DNA of 64,000 nucleotides from Mesostigma viride (GCA_009746045.1 RPFO01000165.1:496001-560000), one strand, 5' to 3'. Counted from the first letter of the stretch, positions 52,191 to 62,079 are shown. Program-made: numbers and translations. The notes: generated by a model not told the origin, from the sequence alone.

Positions 52191-52833
52191 GAGTGCTCGC
52201 CATGATTCGGTCGGTTTTCCCCCACGCGAACATCCGGTCCGAGGATGCGGATGGCGCTGCCTTCTATTCCCCCAACCACCGGCCTGACATCGTGGTGCTG
52301 GACTTTGAGGGGGGTGGCCGGCCTCTGCTTATTGACGTTTCGGTGGCGCGGCCCTTGGCTCTTAGCCACGTGGCTGGGGCCTCCCTCACGGCAGGTTACA
52401 CGGCGGACCGGGCGGAGCGGGCTGGCCAAGCTCCTGGCCTACGGCGACGTCGGGCACCATCGTGTGGTGCCCTTTGTCCTGGAGGAGTTTGGGGCCATGG
52501 GGCCCCTGACCTCCGCCTTCTTCAAGGAGTGTTGCCGGCTCCGGGAGGACCGGCTGGACCTGGAGGGCCAGCGGGCCTCATGGTCGGCGCGGACCTGGAC
52601 GTCATATTGGCATCAGCGCTTGTCGGTGGCGCTGACTCGGGCCATGGCATCATGCTCCGCCGTACGCGGGCTGATTTTGCGGTGCAGCAGGGCTATTAGG
52701 TTCCTCCCGTTAGGAGTTTCCATTGGTCTTATCGTAGTATAGAGATTTGACATGGCTCTGTATAGAGGTTTGTAGCTGGGCGTTTGCTTTGGTTTGAGTG
52801 ATTTCACTCTGCTGTAAGTAATTATATTATTAT
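52191..52833 (+). pseudogene. 5'-truncated LINE: C-terminal restriction-like endonuclease region
   Basis: The AGTATATAAAGAAT target duplication (14 bp) lies at 52,177-52,190 and 52,834-52,847. The first frame encodes NHRPDIVVLDFEGGGRPLLI then DVSVARPLA, a PD...D pattern as in restriction-like endonucleases of R2-type LINEs. A second frame continues with LAKLLAYGDVGHHRVVPFVL and EEFGAMGPLTSAFFKECC. One frameshift separates them. The 3' end is AT-rich. It differs in type from the YADD LINE at 7,671. Confidence 0.7.
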
Positions 52834-53044
52834 AGTATATAAAGAATAGGCCAGTGCCAATTGGGCATCTCTTGCGAGCCCGCCTCACGTGTGTTGCCTT
52901 GACTTGGCAAACGCGTGTACAAGCCTCAAGTGTGTGAGCGCTGTAACATTATCCAATTTTAACAAAGCTCCGTTTCCAACCATATTCACACATTGCTGCA
53001 TTGCAACCATATCCTTCACATTGCGTTTCATAAGAACGTTAACT

Positions 53045-53476
53045 CATATATCTTGCTGGGGACGCGTCCAAGTATTCAGCTGTACTGTCACAGCTGAACT
53101 GTCAATCAATTGATTACACAGACTCTGGCACGCCTTTGGCGCGCAGATCTATCAATTGTCCATACGGCTAGTCCTGTGGACCTATCCGTACACTACTCAG
53201 CATCAATTGTCTCATCGGTCCTGGCGCGCTACAGCACGCCTACCTATCAATTGACCATCAAGTCCTGTACAAGTCCTGTCAACGTCCTGCGGAATATCAA
53301 AGTGACACTTGTACATCCTGTGTCCGTACGCGCCCACAGTGGCGCTCCGGGTACTGTCGGCACAGCCTAGGAAACGTCATAACTTTTACGTCCCGTAACC
53401 AAATGAGGCGTTCAAGGTGCCGTTGGAAAGAGCGTAACAATCTCTATCCATCTAACGTAAATCCTTTACGTTAACT
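53045..53476 (-). repeat. LTR of Copia C2, second segment
   Basis: Resumes the C2 LTR after C5, from CATATATCTTGCTGGGG to GTTAACT. About 96-97% identical by eye to the C1 LTR. It is followed directly by satellite DNA. Confidence 0.88.
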
Positions 53477-53944
53477 GATACCGTTCCTGGTTGTGGGATA
53501 CACGTTCCTGGTTGTGGGATAGTCGTTCCTGGTTGTGGGATGTGTTCTTGGTTGTGGGATGCATGTTCTTGGTTGTGGGATAGTCGAGCCTGGTTGTGGG
53601 ATGTGTTCGTGGTTATGGGATACCGTTCCTGGTTGTGGGATGCACGTTCCTGGTTGTGGGATAGTGGTTCCTGGTGGTGGGATGCACAATCCTAGTTGTG
53701 GGATAGTCATTCCTGGTAGTGGGATGTGCTCATGGTTGCGGGGTACTTGTTCCTGGTGGTGGGATGCACGTTCATGGTTGTGAGATTGTCGTTCCTAGTT
53801 GTGGGATGTGTAGTAATGTGTTCGTGGTTGTGGGATACACGTTCCTGGTTGTGGGATAGTCGTTCTTGGTTGTGGGATGCACGTTTCTGGTTGTGGGATG
53901 CACGTTCCTGGTTGTGGGATGTGTTCGTGGTTGTGGGATACACG
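53477..53944. repeat. Satellite array, ~21-bp unit, first block
   Basis: Variants of GTTCCTGGTTGTGGGATACAC and ...GATAGTC/GATGTG repeat without a fixed period. Open frames on both strands simply translate the repeat. Confidence 0.92.
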
Positions 53945-54686
53945 ATACATTTCTTGTTTTTGGTCCATTGGGGTTCCTTTCCACCAAGAGAAACATTTAT
54001 TTTACATTTTTTGTGTGCTATGCTTTATACGGACAGCCTATACCACACCTTCAAACTCAGTGCACATCATTATCAAGTTGGTTATTGTAGCACCATGCTG
54101 GGGGCCCAGCATACTCGAACACAAGGTGTTGCCCCCACACCTCCTTCCTGGCCACCAAGGTTGTCGCCAACCTTGGTGCCGAGTTTCTTTCCGCCCATGG
54201 CCCCCCTCCTGCACGCTGCCACGGCTGTACTGCCGCCCCCGTGTGGCCGCTACGGTTTCCCGGCGGACGCAGGGCGGCACCCATGTCGTTCCCCCCGTTA
54301 GGGGGGCGGTTTCCAGCGGCTGCGCATTAGGCCTTACGCCCCCGGCTGAAAAGAGGCCTCCCTACGTCCCCTACACCACTCTAAGTACTGACTATCATTC
54401 ACATTGCGCCACGCAGGCCTGCCGGCTGGCGCAGGTACAAGGTGTACTGACTGCCCATCACAGTTGCGCCACGCCTGGCGGCTGGCGCAGGTAACAAGGT
54501 CTAGTGACGGACGTTAGAAGCTACCTAGGCCTGCACTTCGGAACCACACTCAGCCTCGGCACCAAAAGGGCCGGCCAGTGCAGTACCCTCGTGACAAGCG
54601 CTAGTCTTACGCAACCTACAGTACGGCAGGTCGGTCCCCTTTGAGCCCGTCCACGCGTCATATATAAAATGAGCGAAGCTCAGCAA
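53945..54686 (-). mobile_element. Short W-type element in the satellite
   Basis: 742 bp from ATACATTTC to GCTCAGCAA. The flanks GGGATACACG and TTCCTGG join to a perfect satellite unit, so it inserted without a target duplication, as DIRS-group elements do. No coding capacity. Orientation is taken from the autonomous relative. Confidence 0.75.
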
Positions 54687-55025
54687 TTCCTGGTTGTGGG
54701 ATAGTCGTTCGTGGTTGCGGGATACACGCTCCTGGTGGTGGGAAACACGTTCCAGGTTGTGGGATGTGTTCCTGGTTGTGGGATGCACGTTCCTTGTTGT
54801 GGGATAGTCGAGCATGGTTGTGGGATGTGTTCGTGGTTGTGGGATACTTGTTCCTGGTGGTGGGAAACACGTTCCTGGTTGTGGGATACACGTTCCTGGT
54901 GGTGGGATAGTCGTTCCTGGTTCTGGGATACACGTTCCTGGTTGTGGGATAGTCGAGCTTGGTTGTGGGATACACGTTCCTGGTTGTGGGATGCACGTTC
55001 CTGGTTGTGGGATAGTCGTTCCTGG
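54687..55025. repeat. Satellite array, second block
   Basis: Continuation of the ~21-bp array after the W-type insertion. Confidence 0.92.
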
Positions 55026-55645
55026 AGTTATATACAACGATTCCTTACGGAATCGACACTAAGCGCTTAGTATCGATTCCGTAAGGAATCGATGTATATA
55101 ACTAAAACTTTTGCTTGCGCCGGCAAGGCTAAGGCCGATACTAGTCGGGTCATCGAATTGGCTATTCGATTATCGAAGTTGTCTATTCAACCATCGAACT
55201 TTCCTATTCGATTATCGAATTTTCCTTATTCGATTGTCGAAATTTCCTATTCGACAGGGGGTCAGAGGCCAGCGGCCTATCATACTCGGTGCCCAGCGAG
55301 CCACCGAACTAGGCCTAGTCGATTATAGCGAGACATCGCGTGGAAATTAGCTGATTTCGGGGACTTAGCCGATTTTCGGAGCGACGTCGAACAACACAGA
55401 TGATTAGCCGGTTGAGCACATCATATCAGTCAAATAGCTAGCGCTAGTACTCCGCCTAGCCAGCGGAGAGCACTTGCCTTACATATTAGGCCGAACGATT
55501 AGCGTCCGCAACGTTATTCGCATTACTAGGCGAAAAATCCACCCCCAGAACGATCCTAGCGGGATTCGAACCCGGGATGCCGGCGTGTCGCAACAGTCTT
55601 AGTTATATACAACGATTCCTTACGGAATCGACACTAAGCGCTTAG
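55026..55645. mobile_element. Palindromic-repeat mini-element with tRNA-like segment (P2)
   Basis: A 78-bp near-perfect palindrome (55,026-55,103; 35-bp arms with two mismatches around AAGCGCTT) is followed by a 497-bp spacer. Then comes the first 45 bp of a second palindrome copy (55,601-55,645), ending just past its centre. Starts AGTTATATAC. The spacer has a B-box on the minus strand (55,562-55,572) in a tRNA T-arm-like context next to the palindrome, as in P1. It sits in satellite DNA; the flanks join to a normal satellite unit. Confidence 0.7.
55562..55600 (-). other. tRNA 3'-half-like sequence in P2
   Basis: Minus strand: AGACTGTTGCGACACGCC then GGTTCGAATCC. A 5' half and A-box are not found. 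Differs in sequence from the P1 version but has the same place and polarity. Confidence 0.45.
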
Positions 55646-55690
55646 TTGTGGGATGCACGTTCTGGGTTGTGGGATGTGTGCCAGGGTGGG
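55646..55690. repeat. Satellite array, last block
   Basis: About two further TTGTGGGAT units before unique sequence. Confidence 0.8.
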
Positions 55691-55857
55691 TGGGTGGGAG
55701 GCAAAAGAAACAACCTGCTTCCCTAGAATGGAAGCCCACCTTTTATAGCAACCACCTCTCCAGCCAACCCCTACCTGGGTGGCTGGGGTACGGGTGCCAG
55801 CACAAAAAATATTTTTTCTAAAATTATTATTTCTTTTTGTGCTATACGGCGTTGCAT
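55691..55857. other. Spacer between satellite and DIRS-like element
   Basis: Non-coding; AT-rich from 55,800. It probably includes the true left terminus of the DIRS-like element, which I cannot place exactly. Confidence 0.4.
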
Positions 55858-56295
55858 TCTCCGCTCAGCAGGTTAGTCACAGATAAAATGAGCATAGCTA
55901 ACCAAATCCATTTCTGGCCTTGCTTTGCTTTGCATGCATCACCACAAAACATCAAATTTATTACAATATGTGTGCTAGCTCTATACGGTGGAATAACACA
56001 GACATGTCTACCAGATGGCAACACGGCCATCTGTATGCTAGGGTGAGCACACTATGTGAATGTGCAGGGCCAGCCCACAGCAGCTGTGCCCCTGCTCTAC
56101 CCACATCTCCTTACATGGCTAACAGCCGAAAATACGTAGGACATGCAAAAAAGAAAACTTAAACTACCTAGCTATGGGGGTACTTTGTCCCAACCCAGGT
56201 TCACCCTCGGGTTAGTTAAGCCATTTCCCCCCTGACCTCCCACACAAGGGGAGGTCAGTTGATAGCTAAAAGACGAGAGATAAAACAGGAGGACG

Positions 56296-57060
56296 TCAAA
56301 ACTCGACGCCACCGAAGTGGCGCCGGAAAGCTGCTGGGTCAAAACCCAGGGCCTGAGCCCAGAGGGCGGGTGGGATGTCGCGCCCCAGGAGGCTGCGGTG
56401 GAGGCCAATGTAGCGCGTAACCGAGAGGGCCAAAGCCCAGCGGCCGCGCAGCTGGATGGCCTCCGGCGACTCGCCAGCGATGGCGTCGTGCGTCGCCCCC
56501 CCATGCCGGAGGCTGTGAAAAGAAAACATCCCTGGGATGCCCATGCGGGCCTGCACAGCCTCCCACTGCTGCCTAGCCTGGCTGTACGTTAAGCCCCGAA
56601 AGAGGAGTGCATCCGGGGGCTGGCCAGCCGTCAGACGTCGCAGGAGCCACAAAGAAAGTGGATCCCGGACGAGGACGTGCTGGGCCGCCCCCTGCGCAGT
56701 TTTGGCCTTGCGCAGCACAAGGGCACCGACCATGGGCCCTGGCTCGAGAAGGGGGTGGCCAGGATGAGCCACATCCCGAACCCGCAGCCCTAGCGCCTCG
56801 CTAATGCGTAAATACTGCTGGAAAGCAATAATAATCAACGCACTCAAATGCACCTGTCGATGTGAAACTAGCAACAGGGCAGTGAAATAGCACAGGCGCC
56901 AGGGCATAATAGGCGGAGGGCTGACAGCCGGAACAAGCCGCTGCCAACCTGCTAGCAGGCGGTCCGCCAGTACCCAATTCCGAACAATGTCGGGGTAGTA
57001 CAGGTGCAGACAGGCCTTGGCATGCTGGCATAAGGTACGCCCCCGCCCGCCCGCCTCTGG
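56296..57060 (-). CDS. Tyrosine recombinase of the DIRS-like element
   Basis: From about LCQHAKACLHLYYPDIV, a core-binding helical region leads into the catalytic domain: Arg in YLRISEALGLRV, HxxR in FHSLRHGGATHD, Trp in QLRGRWALA, and the nucleophile Tyr in VTRYIGLHR. It would catalyse integration of a circular DNA intermediate without target duplication. The frame is offset from the RNase H/2A frame by an indel in a G-rich run near 57,045; the overlapping upstream codons in this frame are not homologous. Confidence 0.85.
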   Translation of the reverse strand, partial: PEAGGRGRTLCQHAKACLHLYYPDIVRNWVLADRLLAGWQRLVPAVSPPPIMPWRLCYFTALLLVSHRQVHLSALIIIAFQQYLRISEALGLRVRDVAHPGHPLLEPGPMVGALVLRKAKTAQGAAQHVLVRDPLSLWLLRRLTAGQPPDALLFRGLTYSQARQQWEAVQARMGIPGMFSFHSLRHGGATHDAIAGESPEAIQLRGRWALALSVTRYIGLHRSLLGRDIPPALWAQALGFDPAAFRRHFGGVEF

Positions 57061-58024
57061 CATGGTAGACAGCAGAAATCCACTCACAGAAAATGGCTTC
57101 CGCGTCAGCTGGGTCGACAGCGCCAGGTGGCGCCCACGCCACGTAGACAGCCGCCGCACGCCGGTACGCTGGCAAGGTTGACACAGGGTTGACTGTGCCC
57201 TCCAAAAGTGCCAAGTCCCGAGGGCGTCGCGCCCCCTCAGGCCCAGGGTTGGGATGCACGTCACCACACCGGGTCAAGTCAGGAACCCAAGCGCCACGCC
57301 GACTGGCCTTGTCAGCTGGGTTGTGGTCGGTAGCCACCCAGACCCAGTGGCTCTGCATGTCGCCAGCCAGTGACAGAGCGCAGTAGCGCCGAACCAGCTG
57401 GTTGAGGCGGTAGGAAGACGACCGCCCTCTGACAAACGCCCCCACCACAGCACTGGAGTCTACGAGCCGGACGACTCGCTTACCTCGACACGCCTTGGTC
57501 CGGCACGACCACTCGACCCCCTGTGTCGCAGCAATCGCCTCCTTGACGTTGATGTGGTTAGGCTGCCCCCGCCACCGGTAGGACAGTGCCGTACGCCAGT
57601 GGCCACTATCCAGCAGGCTGTAGTCCCCCTCCTCCATGCGCTCCAAGTCCCAGTCCTCCCCAGACGTTAAAGCTGTCGTCCGCCACCCCCGCGCTTCGCG
57701 CCGGGTCGCCAGCCGGGCACAATCGGCCCCAGGCAGGTCCCTGTAGACCACCCCACCGCCGGAGCCGCTCGCATCACTTGCGACGACCCGGTCAGAAAGG
57801 GGCCGGGCCCTGGCCGCCCTCAAAAAGGGGGCCAGGTCGATCGCCGCCTGAAGCTCCTGGCGGGCCCCCGCAGGGAGGCGCCAGCGGCGCCCAGGCAGGG
57901 AGGCATTCATGGCTGCTAGCAGCCGGTACGTCTCAGACCACACCGAAAGCATGGGGCGGCACAGCAGATGCATCCACACCCACTTCCCAAGCACAGAACT
58001 AAGTTCGCGGTAGTATGTAAACCC
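57045..58024 (-). CDS. RNase H and 2A-like motif of the DIRS-like element
   Basis: RNase H residues: VVASDASGSGGG, HINVKEAIAA, VRLVDSSAVV and DHNPADKASR. About 15 residues further is CGDVHPNPGP (57,236-57,264), followed in the same frame by residues leading to the recombinase. Upstream, the frame continues into RT at 60,818 once the LTR element and one AACCC copy are removed. The 2A-like motif fits D-V-x-x-N-P-G-P but has His where the usual motif has Glu. Confidence 0.8.
57236..57264 (-). other. 2A-like ribosome-skipping motif
   Basis: DVHPNPGP lies between RNase H and recombinase. If active it would release RT/RNase H from the recombinase during translation. Activity is an inference. Confidence 0.5.
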
Positions 58025-58570
58025 TGTTTGGGAATTAATTAATTATTCCCAGTGGCCACATGCCTGAATTATTTATATTCTGGGCAGGTGGATCTTTTGT
58101 GTGTTGTTTGTGATTTCTTGGAGTGTGTTTTATTAGCTACGTGCTGATATTTTTACTGACTTTTATGAATCAGTACTTAGCAAGATATTAATCTATGTTG
58201 TGTGTGTTTTTTGTTATAGTGCACGGTTCTCAACTAGTATGCCAGCAGCTATGTCACTACGTTACATGGACAGTGATTCTTTATTCCATGGACAGGTGTC
58301 ACTTTACTGGATGAGATTCCATGCATTATATCAGGGTTGATTTTACAGATGACATCTGGCAATCATACAAACGGTTGTCTTGACAGTTTGACATTTGGCA
58401 ATCATACAAACAATATTCTAGAATCTGGCGATGGTTCTTTGGTTGTTTGCCATCTGGCAGTACCTCTTTTCTGCCTATAAAAATACGATGCGGGTCATAC
58501 CTAAAGCATCGTCTCTCATGCCATGTCTCTTGTAATAAATTCATCAATAAATGACATTCAATTTTAAACA
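58025..58570 (+). repeat. 5' LTR of the gag-only element
   Basis: Starts TGTTTGGGAATTAATT and ends AATTTTAAACA. A TATAAAAATACG box (about 58,475) and two imperfect ATCTGGCAATCATACAAAC repeats lie inside. Confidence 0.92.
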
Positions 58571-58606
58571 TGGTATCGGGAGGATGTTCGATCACCGTTT
58601 CTCCTC

Positions 58607-58990
58607 ATGGCAGATTCTCCTACTTTTGCAAACGACGATCATTTTTTGCCTGATGACGATTTTGTCAATCGTCCTTGGGACTTTGACGTACTTGACGATC
58701 TCGAAGACTTTTTCGGACAGCCGGAACAAGGCGTCATTGTCGCCGAAGAACCTGTGATTGCGTATCCCGTTGGCTACGAGCAATTCGAGAAACCAGGATT
58801 TTATCCTGAGAGTTCTCTGAGTTCTGTTTACGTTCCTCCTGCCAAAATCATTATCCGGTGGCAAGGAGCTGTATTTCGATTCGAATCGTCAAGCTTATCG
58901 GAAATCGAGAGTCTCTTGAAACCCTACCTGGCGTCTAAAATTTTATCCGTCGTAAATGGCGAACGCACTCAAGGAGACGGCCCTCATTAG
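58607..58990 (+). CDS. Small ORF before gag in the gag-only element
   Basis: 127 codons, acidic (FANDDHFLPDDDF, DVLDDLEDFFG). It overlaps gag by 35 bp in another frame. I recognise no domain. It could be the true N-terminal part of gag, joined by a frameshift, or a separate leader ORF. Confidence 0.5.
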   Translation: MADSPTFANDDHFLPDDDFVNRPWDFDVLDDLEDFFGQPEQGVIVAEEPVIAYPVGYEQFEKPGFYPESSLSSVYVPPAKIIIRWQGAVFRFESSSLSEIESLLKPYLASKILSVVNGERTQGDGPH

Positions 58991-59798
58991 TGCCGTCAGC
59001 GGAATTCCTATTTTCAACGGTACCAGACTTGCCGACTACCCTGCGTTTAAAATTCGCTTCAAATCTGTCGCGGGAGCATTCACCATGCTGAGTGTGCTGC
59101 ACGGTGACGACGTCAACGACCGACAAGACCGCATTCTTTTTGCTGCACTTTGTTCGCGCCTGGACGGTCAGGCGCTTACCGTTGCTGATCAAGCTGAGCC
59201 TCGTCATGGCAGCGTGGCGTTCAAGCTCGTGGATGCCGTGTATGACCAGCCACGGCATACCCGGTCTCACAAGCAGGAGCTCCGTCGTCAGCTCCACCGC
59301 TGCGAGCTGGCTGATGACGGCGACATGGGCCTGTACTTGACGGAACATGAACTACGCTACCGCGAGTACTTAAAGCTGGGGGGGACGCTTCCTGAGACTG
59401 AATTCGTCCAGAATCTGCTGGATGGCCTCCCGGCCAAATATCGTCCACTTGTCGCTGCAGTTTTTGTGCGTGATGACATGTCTCTCACTGACGCACGCGT
59501 CCTCCTCCTCCAAGCCGCTGACCAGCTCAAGGACCGCCCAGCCGGTTCGACTGCGCCCGCCGGCTCGGCTGCGCCTTCTCGCGACGAAGGCCAGCTCCCA
59601 CCGGGCCAAGCATTTGCAACTCGCCCGGTGTGCAGCCATTGCAAGCGCCCTGGCCACCGTGCCGAGCGCTGCTGGACCAAGTATCCGGAGCGTCGCCCCC
59701 GGCCCAACGGCGGCGCCGTGCATTTTACGGAAACCAATCCTCTCATGGGCACCTCGACAATGGAGGCGCCGGAAATGCCGTCCACATTTGCATTTTAA
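58956..59798 (+). CDS. Gag of the non-autonomous LTR element
   Basis: 280 codons with a Copia-type gag layout: FNGTRLADYPAFKIRFKSV, then helical capsid region (HKQELRRQLHRCELADDGDM, LDGLPAKYRPLVAAV) and a CCHC zinc knuckle CSHCKRPGHRAERC near residue 227. The frame is intact. Confidence 0.85.
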   Translation: MANALKETALISAVSGIPIFNGTRLADYPAFKIRFKSVAGAFTMLSVLHGDDVNDRQDRILFAALCSRLDGQALTVADQAEPRHGSVAFKLVDAVYDQPRHTRSHKQELRRQLHRCELADDGDMGLYLTEHELRYREYLKLGGTLPETEFVQNLLDGLPAKYRPLVAAVFVRDDMSLTDARVLLLQAADQLKDRPAGSTAPAGSAAPSRDEGQLPPGQAFATRPVCSHCKRPGHRAERCWTKYPERRPRPNGGAVHFTETNPLMGTSTMEAPEMPSTFAF

Positions 59799-60266
59799 AT
59801 TTTTCAGCCGGTTCTCCATTTTTTTTTCTTCGTCGGTTATTGCTGAACCGTCAAAAAGCATCTCTTCGGGTTTTGTTGCTCAGCCCTATGTCAAAAAGCA
59901 CACTTTTTAGCGTTGTCCCGTCGAGACCCGCTACATATTGTGGCCCCGTCGTGGCCACCTCGGCGTAGGTCGTCTACGTAGTGCACTAGTCCCGTCGTGA
60001 CTAGTCTTTTTGGTTCGTGGTCAGCCAAAAACCACCTTGTACCGGTATGCTTCTGCCTTAAAGCCTATTGCCCGCTCACTACGGGGCATGTGTTTGAGGG
60101 GGGTGGCCCGTAGCAATCACCTGCCCTAGTCCTAGTTGTAAAGGTCCTTAGCCCTGAGTGCAATGACCGCTAGGAAATGGTTACTAGTTTGATAGGTGAA
60201 TATAAACTGGGACATAGTACTAGCACTACTAGAGTGTTTCCCTCTTTAGGCAGTTGCCAAGGGGGG
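59799..60266 (+). other. Internal non-coding region of the gag-only element
   Basis: No pol remnant is recognisable between gag and the polypurine tract. Only short frames without motifs are present. Confidence 0.6.
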
Positions 60267-60812
60267 TGTTTGGGAATTAATTAATTATTCCCAGTGGCCA
60301 CATGCCTGAATTATTTATATTCTGGGCAGGTGGATCTTTTGTGTGTTGTTTGTGATTTCTTGGAGTGTGTTTTATTAGCTACGTGCTGATATTTTTACTG
60401 ACTTTTATGAATCAGTACTTAGCAAGATATTAATCTATGTTGTGTGTGTTTTTTGTTATAGTGCACGGTTCTCAACTAGTATGCCAGCAGCTATGTCACT
60501 ACGTTACATGGACAGTGATTCTTTATTCCATGGACAGGTGTCACTTTACTGGATGAGATTCCATGCATTATATCAGGGTTGATTTTACAGATGACATCTG
60601 GCAATCATACAAACGGTTGTCTTGACAGTTTGACATTTGGCAATCATACAAACAATATTCTAGAATCTGGCGATGGTTCTTTGGTTGTTTGCCATCTGGC
60701 AGTACCTCTTTTCTGCCTATAAAAATACGATGCGGGTCATACCTAAAGCATCGTCTCTCATGCCATGTCTCTTGTAATAAATTCATCAATAAATGACATT
60801 CAATTTTAAACA
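60267..60812 (+). repeat. 3' LTR of the gag-only element
   Basis: Identical by eye to the 5' LTR. Confidence 0.92.
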
Positions 60813-60817
60813 AACCC

Positions 60818-62079
60818 GCGATCCAAGATTCTATGAGTAGCCGCGATAACTGCCACCACACGCTCAGGAACAGGCACCACGTCACCATCTCTTTGGTGAA
60901 TGACCCCCACCGCCTGCACACCAGTCTGCTCTGCTGTCGCCCGTACCACCTTGTCAGACTTCTGCACCAGCCCAACAGCGGCGTAGGCAGCCTGAACACG
61001 ATCTAGCTGCTGATTCACCCCATCCACCGACGCACAGTGGGTGAAATGGAGGTCATCGATCGTCACAGCATGCATACCTTCCAGATCCTGCCGAGATTCG
61101 AAGCACGGCGAGGGCGCCCAGGGCGCAGCAGGGTCCTCCTCCAGCGTCAGCCGGACGGTCTCCCCCGCCTCGTTGGCCTCCGCCACCAGGATCAGCGCGG
61201 ACATGTTGATGCTCAGCCCACGACTAGCCTCCAACGGCGGCTTGGGGCCACAGCGGTACAACACAGACTGATGCACACACTGGGCCACGGCGACGGCCAG
61301 CTTGTTGCCCATTGGCCAGCACAACATCCACGGCCACACCTTCCGACGAGCCCCACTCAGGCCCACCAGATCCGACCACACCGGCATCCACGCACAGTAC
61401 CGCCGCATCCAAACTGGCAGGCGGAGTCTGTTGTAGTACGAATCCAAATCTGATACGCCCCCAAAAACATCCTCCCCAGCGCGCGTGGGCAACTCGCAAA
61501 TCACGCCAAGGTGTGGTAAAAAAGCGGGCATAGGATCTGGTAGTGGCATGTTGCCACGCCGGTTGTCCACAATCAGCCGTATACGGCCGTCGGGCTTTCC
61601 GACCCCAAAAGTACCGTTCACCATAGACGGCTCCTCCTCAAAAAATCCACCCAAAATCCCCCTCTCCGCACACACCGTGCACACCCGCGCGAACTCCTCC
61701 ATGCTACACCCCCGTGAGATCCGCATCGACTTCTGCAAGATCCGCTCTGCTGGGCTCAGCGTCCGTACCATTCTACTCTCATCATTCAAAATTGCTCCCC
61801 AAGAGGGGGGTAGTAAGTTCAGCACATCCACTTGGCCACCTTCCCCCGGACCAGGCAAGGCCAAGCGTGCGGCTACTAACGGTTCGTAAGGCGCTCCTTC
61901 AGCATATTCACCCCCATCCACTACAGATCCTGCCATTGCCGCTACGGAACCACCGTTCCGGCGGACAAAGGACCTGCAAGCATCATCGATCCCATCTAGG
62001 GCCGCCTGCTGCAGAGGCCCGGGCACACGGGCTGAATCTACAGCAGGCGGGTCTCGCCCCCCCCCCCCATCCAGTTTAA
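60818..62079 (-). CDS. Reverse transcriptase of the DIRS-like element
   Basis: About 420 codons. Landmarks: RGILGGFFEEEPSMVNGTFG, then KPDGRIRLIVDNRRGN, SDLDSYYNRLRLP (motif A), WPWMLCWPMGNKLAVAVAQ (motif B), and VTIDDLHF (motif C, IDD in place of YxDD). The C-terminus ILDRGF continues into 58,024 without the LTR insertion. The N-terminal codons beyond 62,079 come from the Kolobok end, so the native start is displaced. Confidence 0.82.

Larger units (their letters stand above)
42403..53044 (+). mobile_element. Copia-type retrotransposon C5
   Basis: 5' LTR 42,403-43,101; 3' LTR 49,801-53,044, interrupted by two later insertions. CATAT is duplicated at 42,398-42,402 and 53,045-53,049. Order: ORF0, gag, in-frame UGA, pol. 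The LTRs differ by only a few bases outside the insertions. The LTRs start AGTTAAC and end GTTAACT. Confidence 0.92.
49801..53044 (+). repeat. 3' LTR of Copia C5, interrupted twice
   Basis: LTR segments are 49,801-50,076, 51,970-52,190 and 52,848-53,044. Each matches the 5' LTR. Differences include GATTCGG/GATTCAG and GCTGTAC/GCTGTTC plus a 3-bp indel, consistent with a young element. Confidence 0.88.
58025..60812 (+). mobile_element. Gag-only LTR retrotransposon (non-autonomous)
   Basis: 546-bp LTRs (58,025-58,570 and 60,267-60,812) appear identical. AACCC is duplicated at 58,020-58,024 and 60,813-60,817. TG...CA termini, PBS TGGTATCGGGAGG at 58,571, purine tract AAGGGGGG before the 3' LTR. 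It encodes gag but no pol, so it must borrow enzymes from another element. It is inserted in the DIRS-like RT/RNase H. Confidence 0.92.
55858..62079 (-). mobile_element. DIRS/PAT-like tyrosine-recombinase retrotransposon
   Basis: Reading right to left: RT, then (after removing the LTR element at 58,025-60,812) RNase H, a 2A-like motif, and tyrosine recombinase. Downstream (55,858-55,990) is a sequence homologous to the B-A junction of the W elements (ATAAAATGAGC...CAAAT.CATTTCT...GTGTGCTAG..CT.TATACGG). The right end is interrupted by a Kolobok transposon at 62,080, so its upstream terminus is not visible here. Confidence 0.75.

Noticed and set aside
53471-55070. Repetitive frames such as IPQPGTC or VVGCTFLVV over the satellite
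   Set aside because: They merely translate the 21-bp satellite on both strands and contain interspersed mobile DNA.
53477-55690. CRISPR-like array
   Set aside because: Units are contiguous, degenerate and without unique spacers. The context is eukaryotic satellite DNA.
60568-60999. Minus-strand frame over the 3' LTR of the gag-only element
   Set aside because: It crosses the LTR/DIRS junction. Its LTR part also occurs as a frame in the 5' LTR, so it is a shadow.
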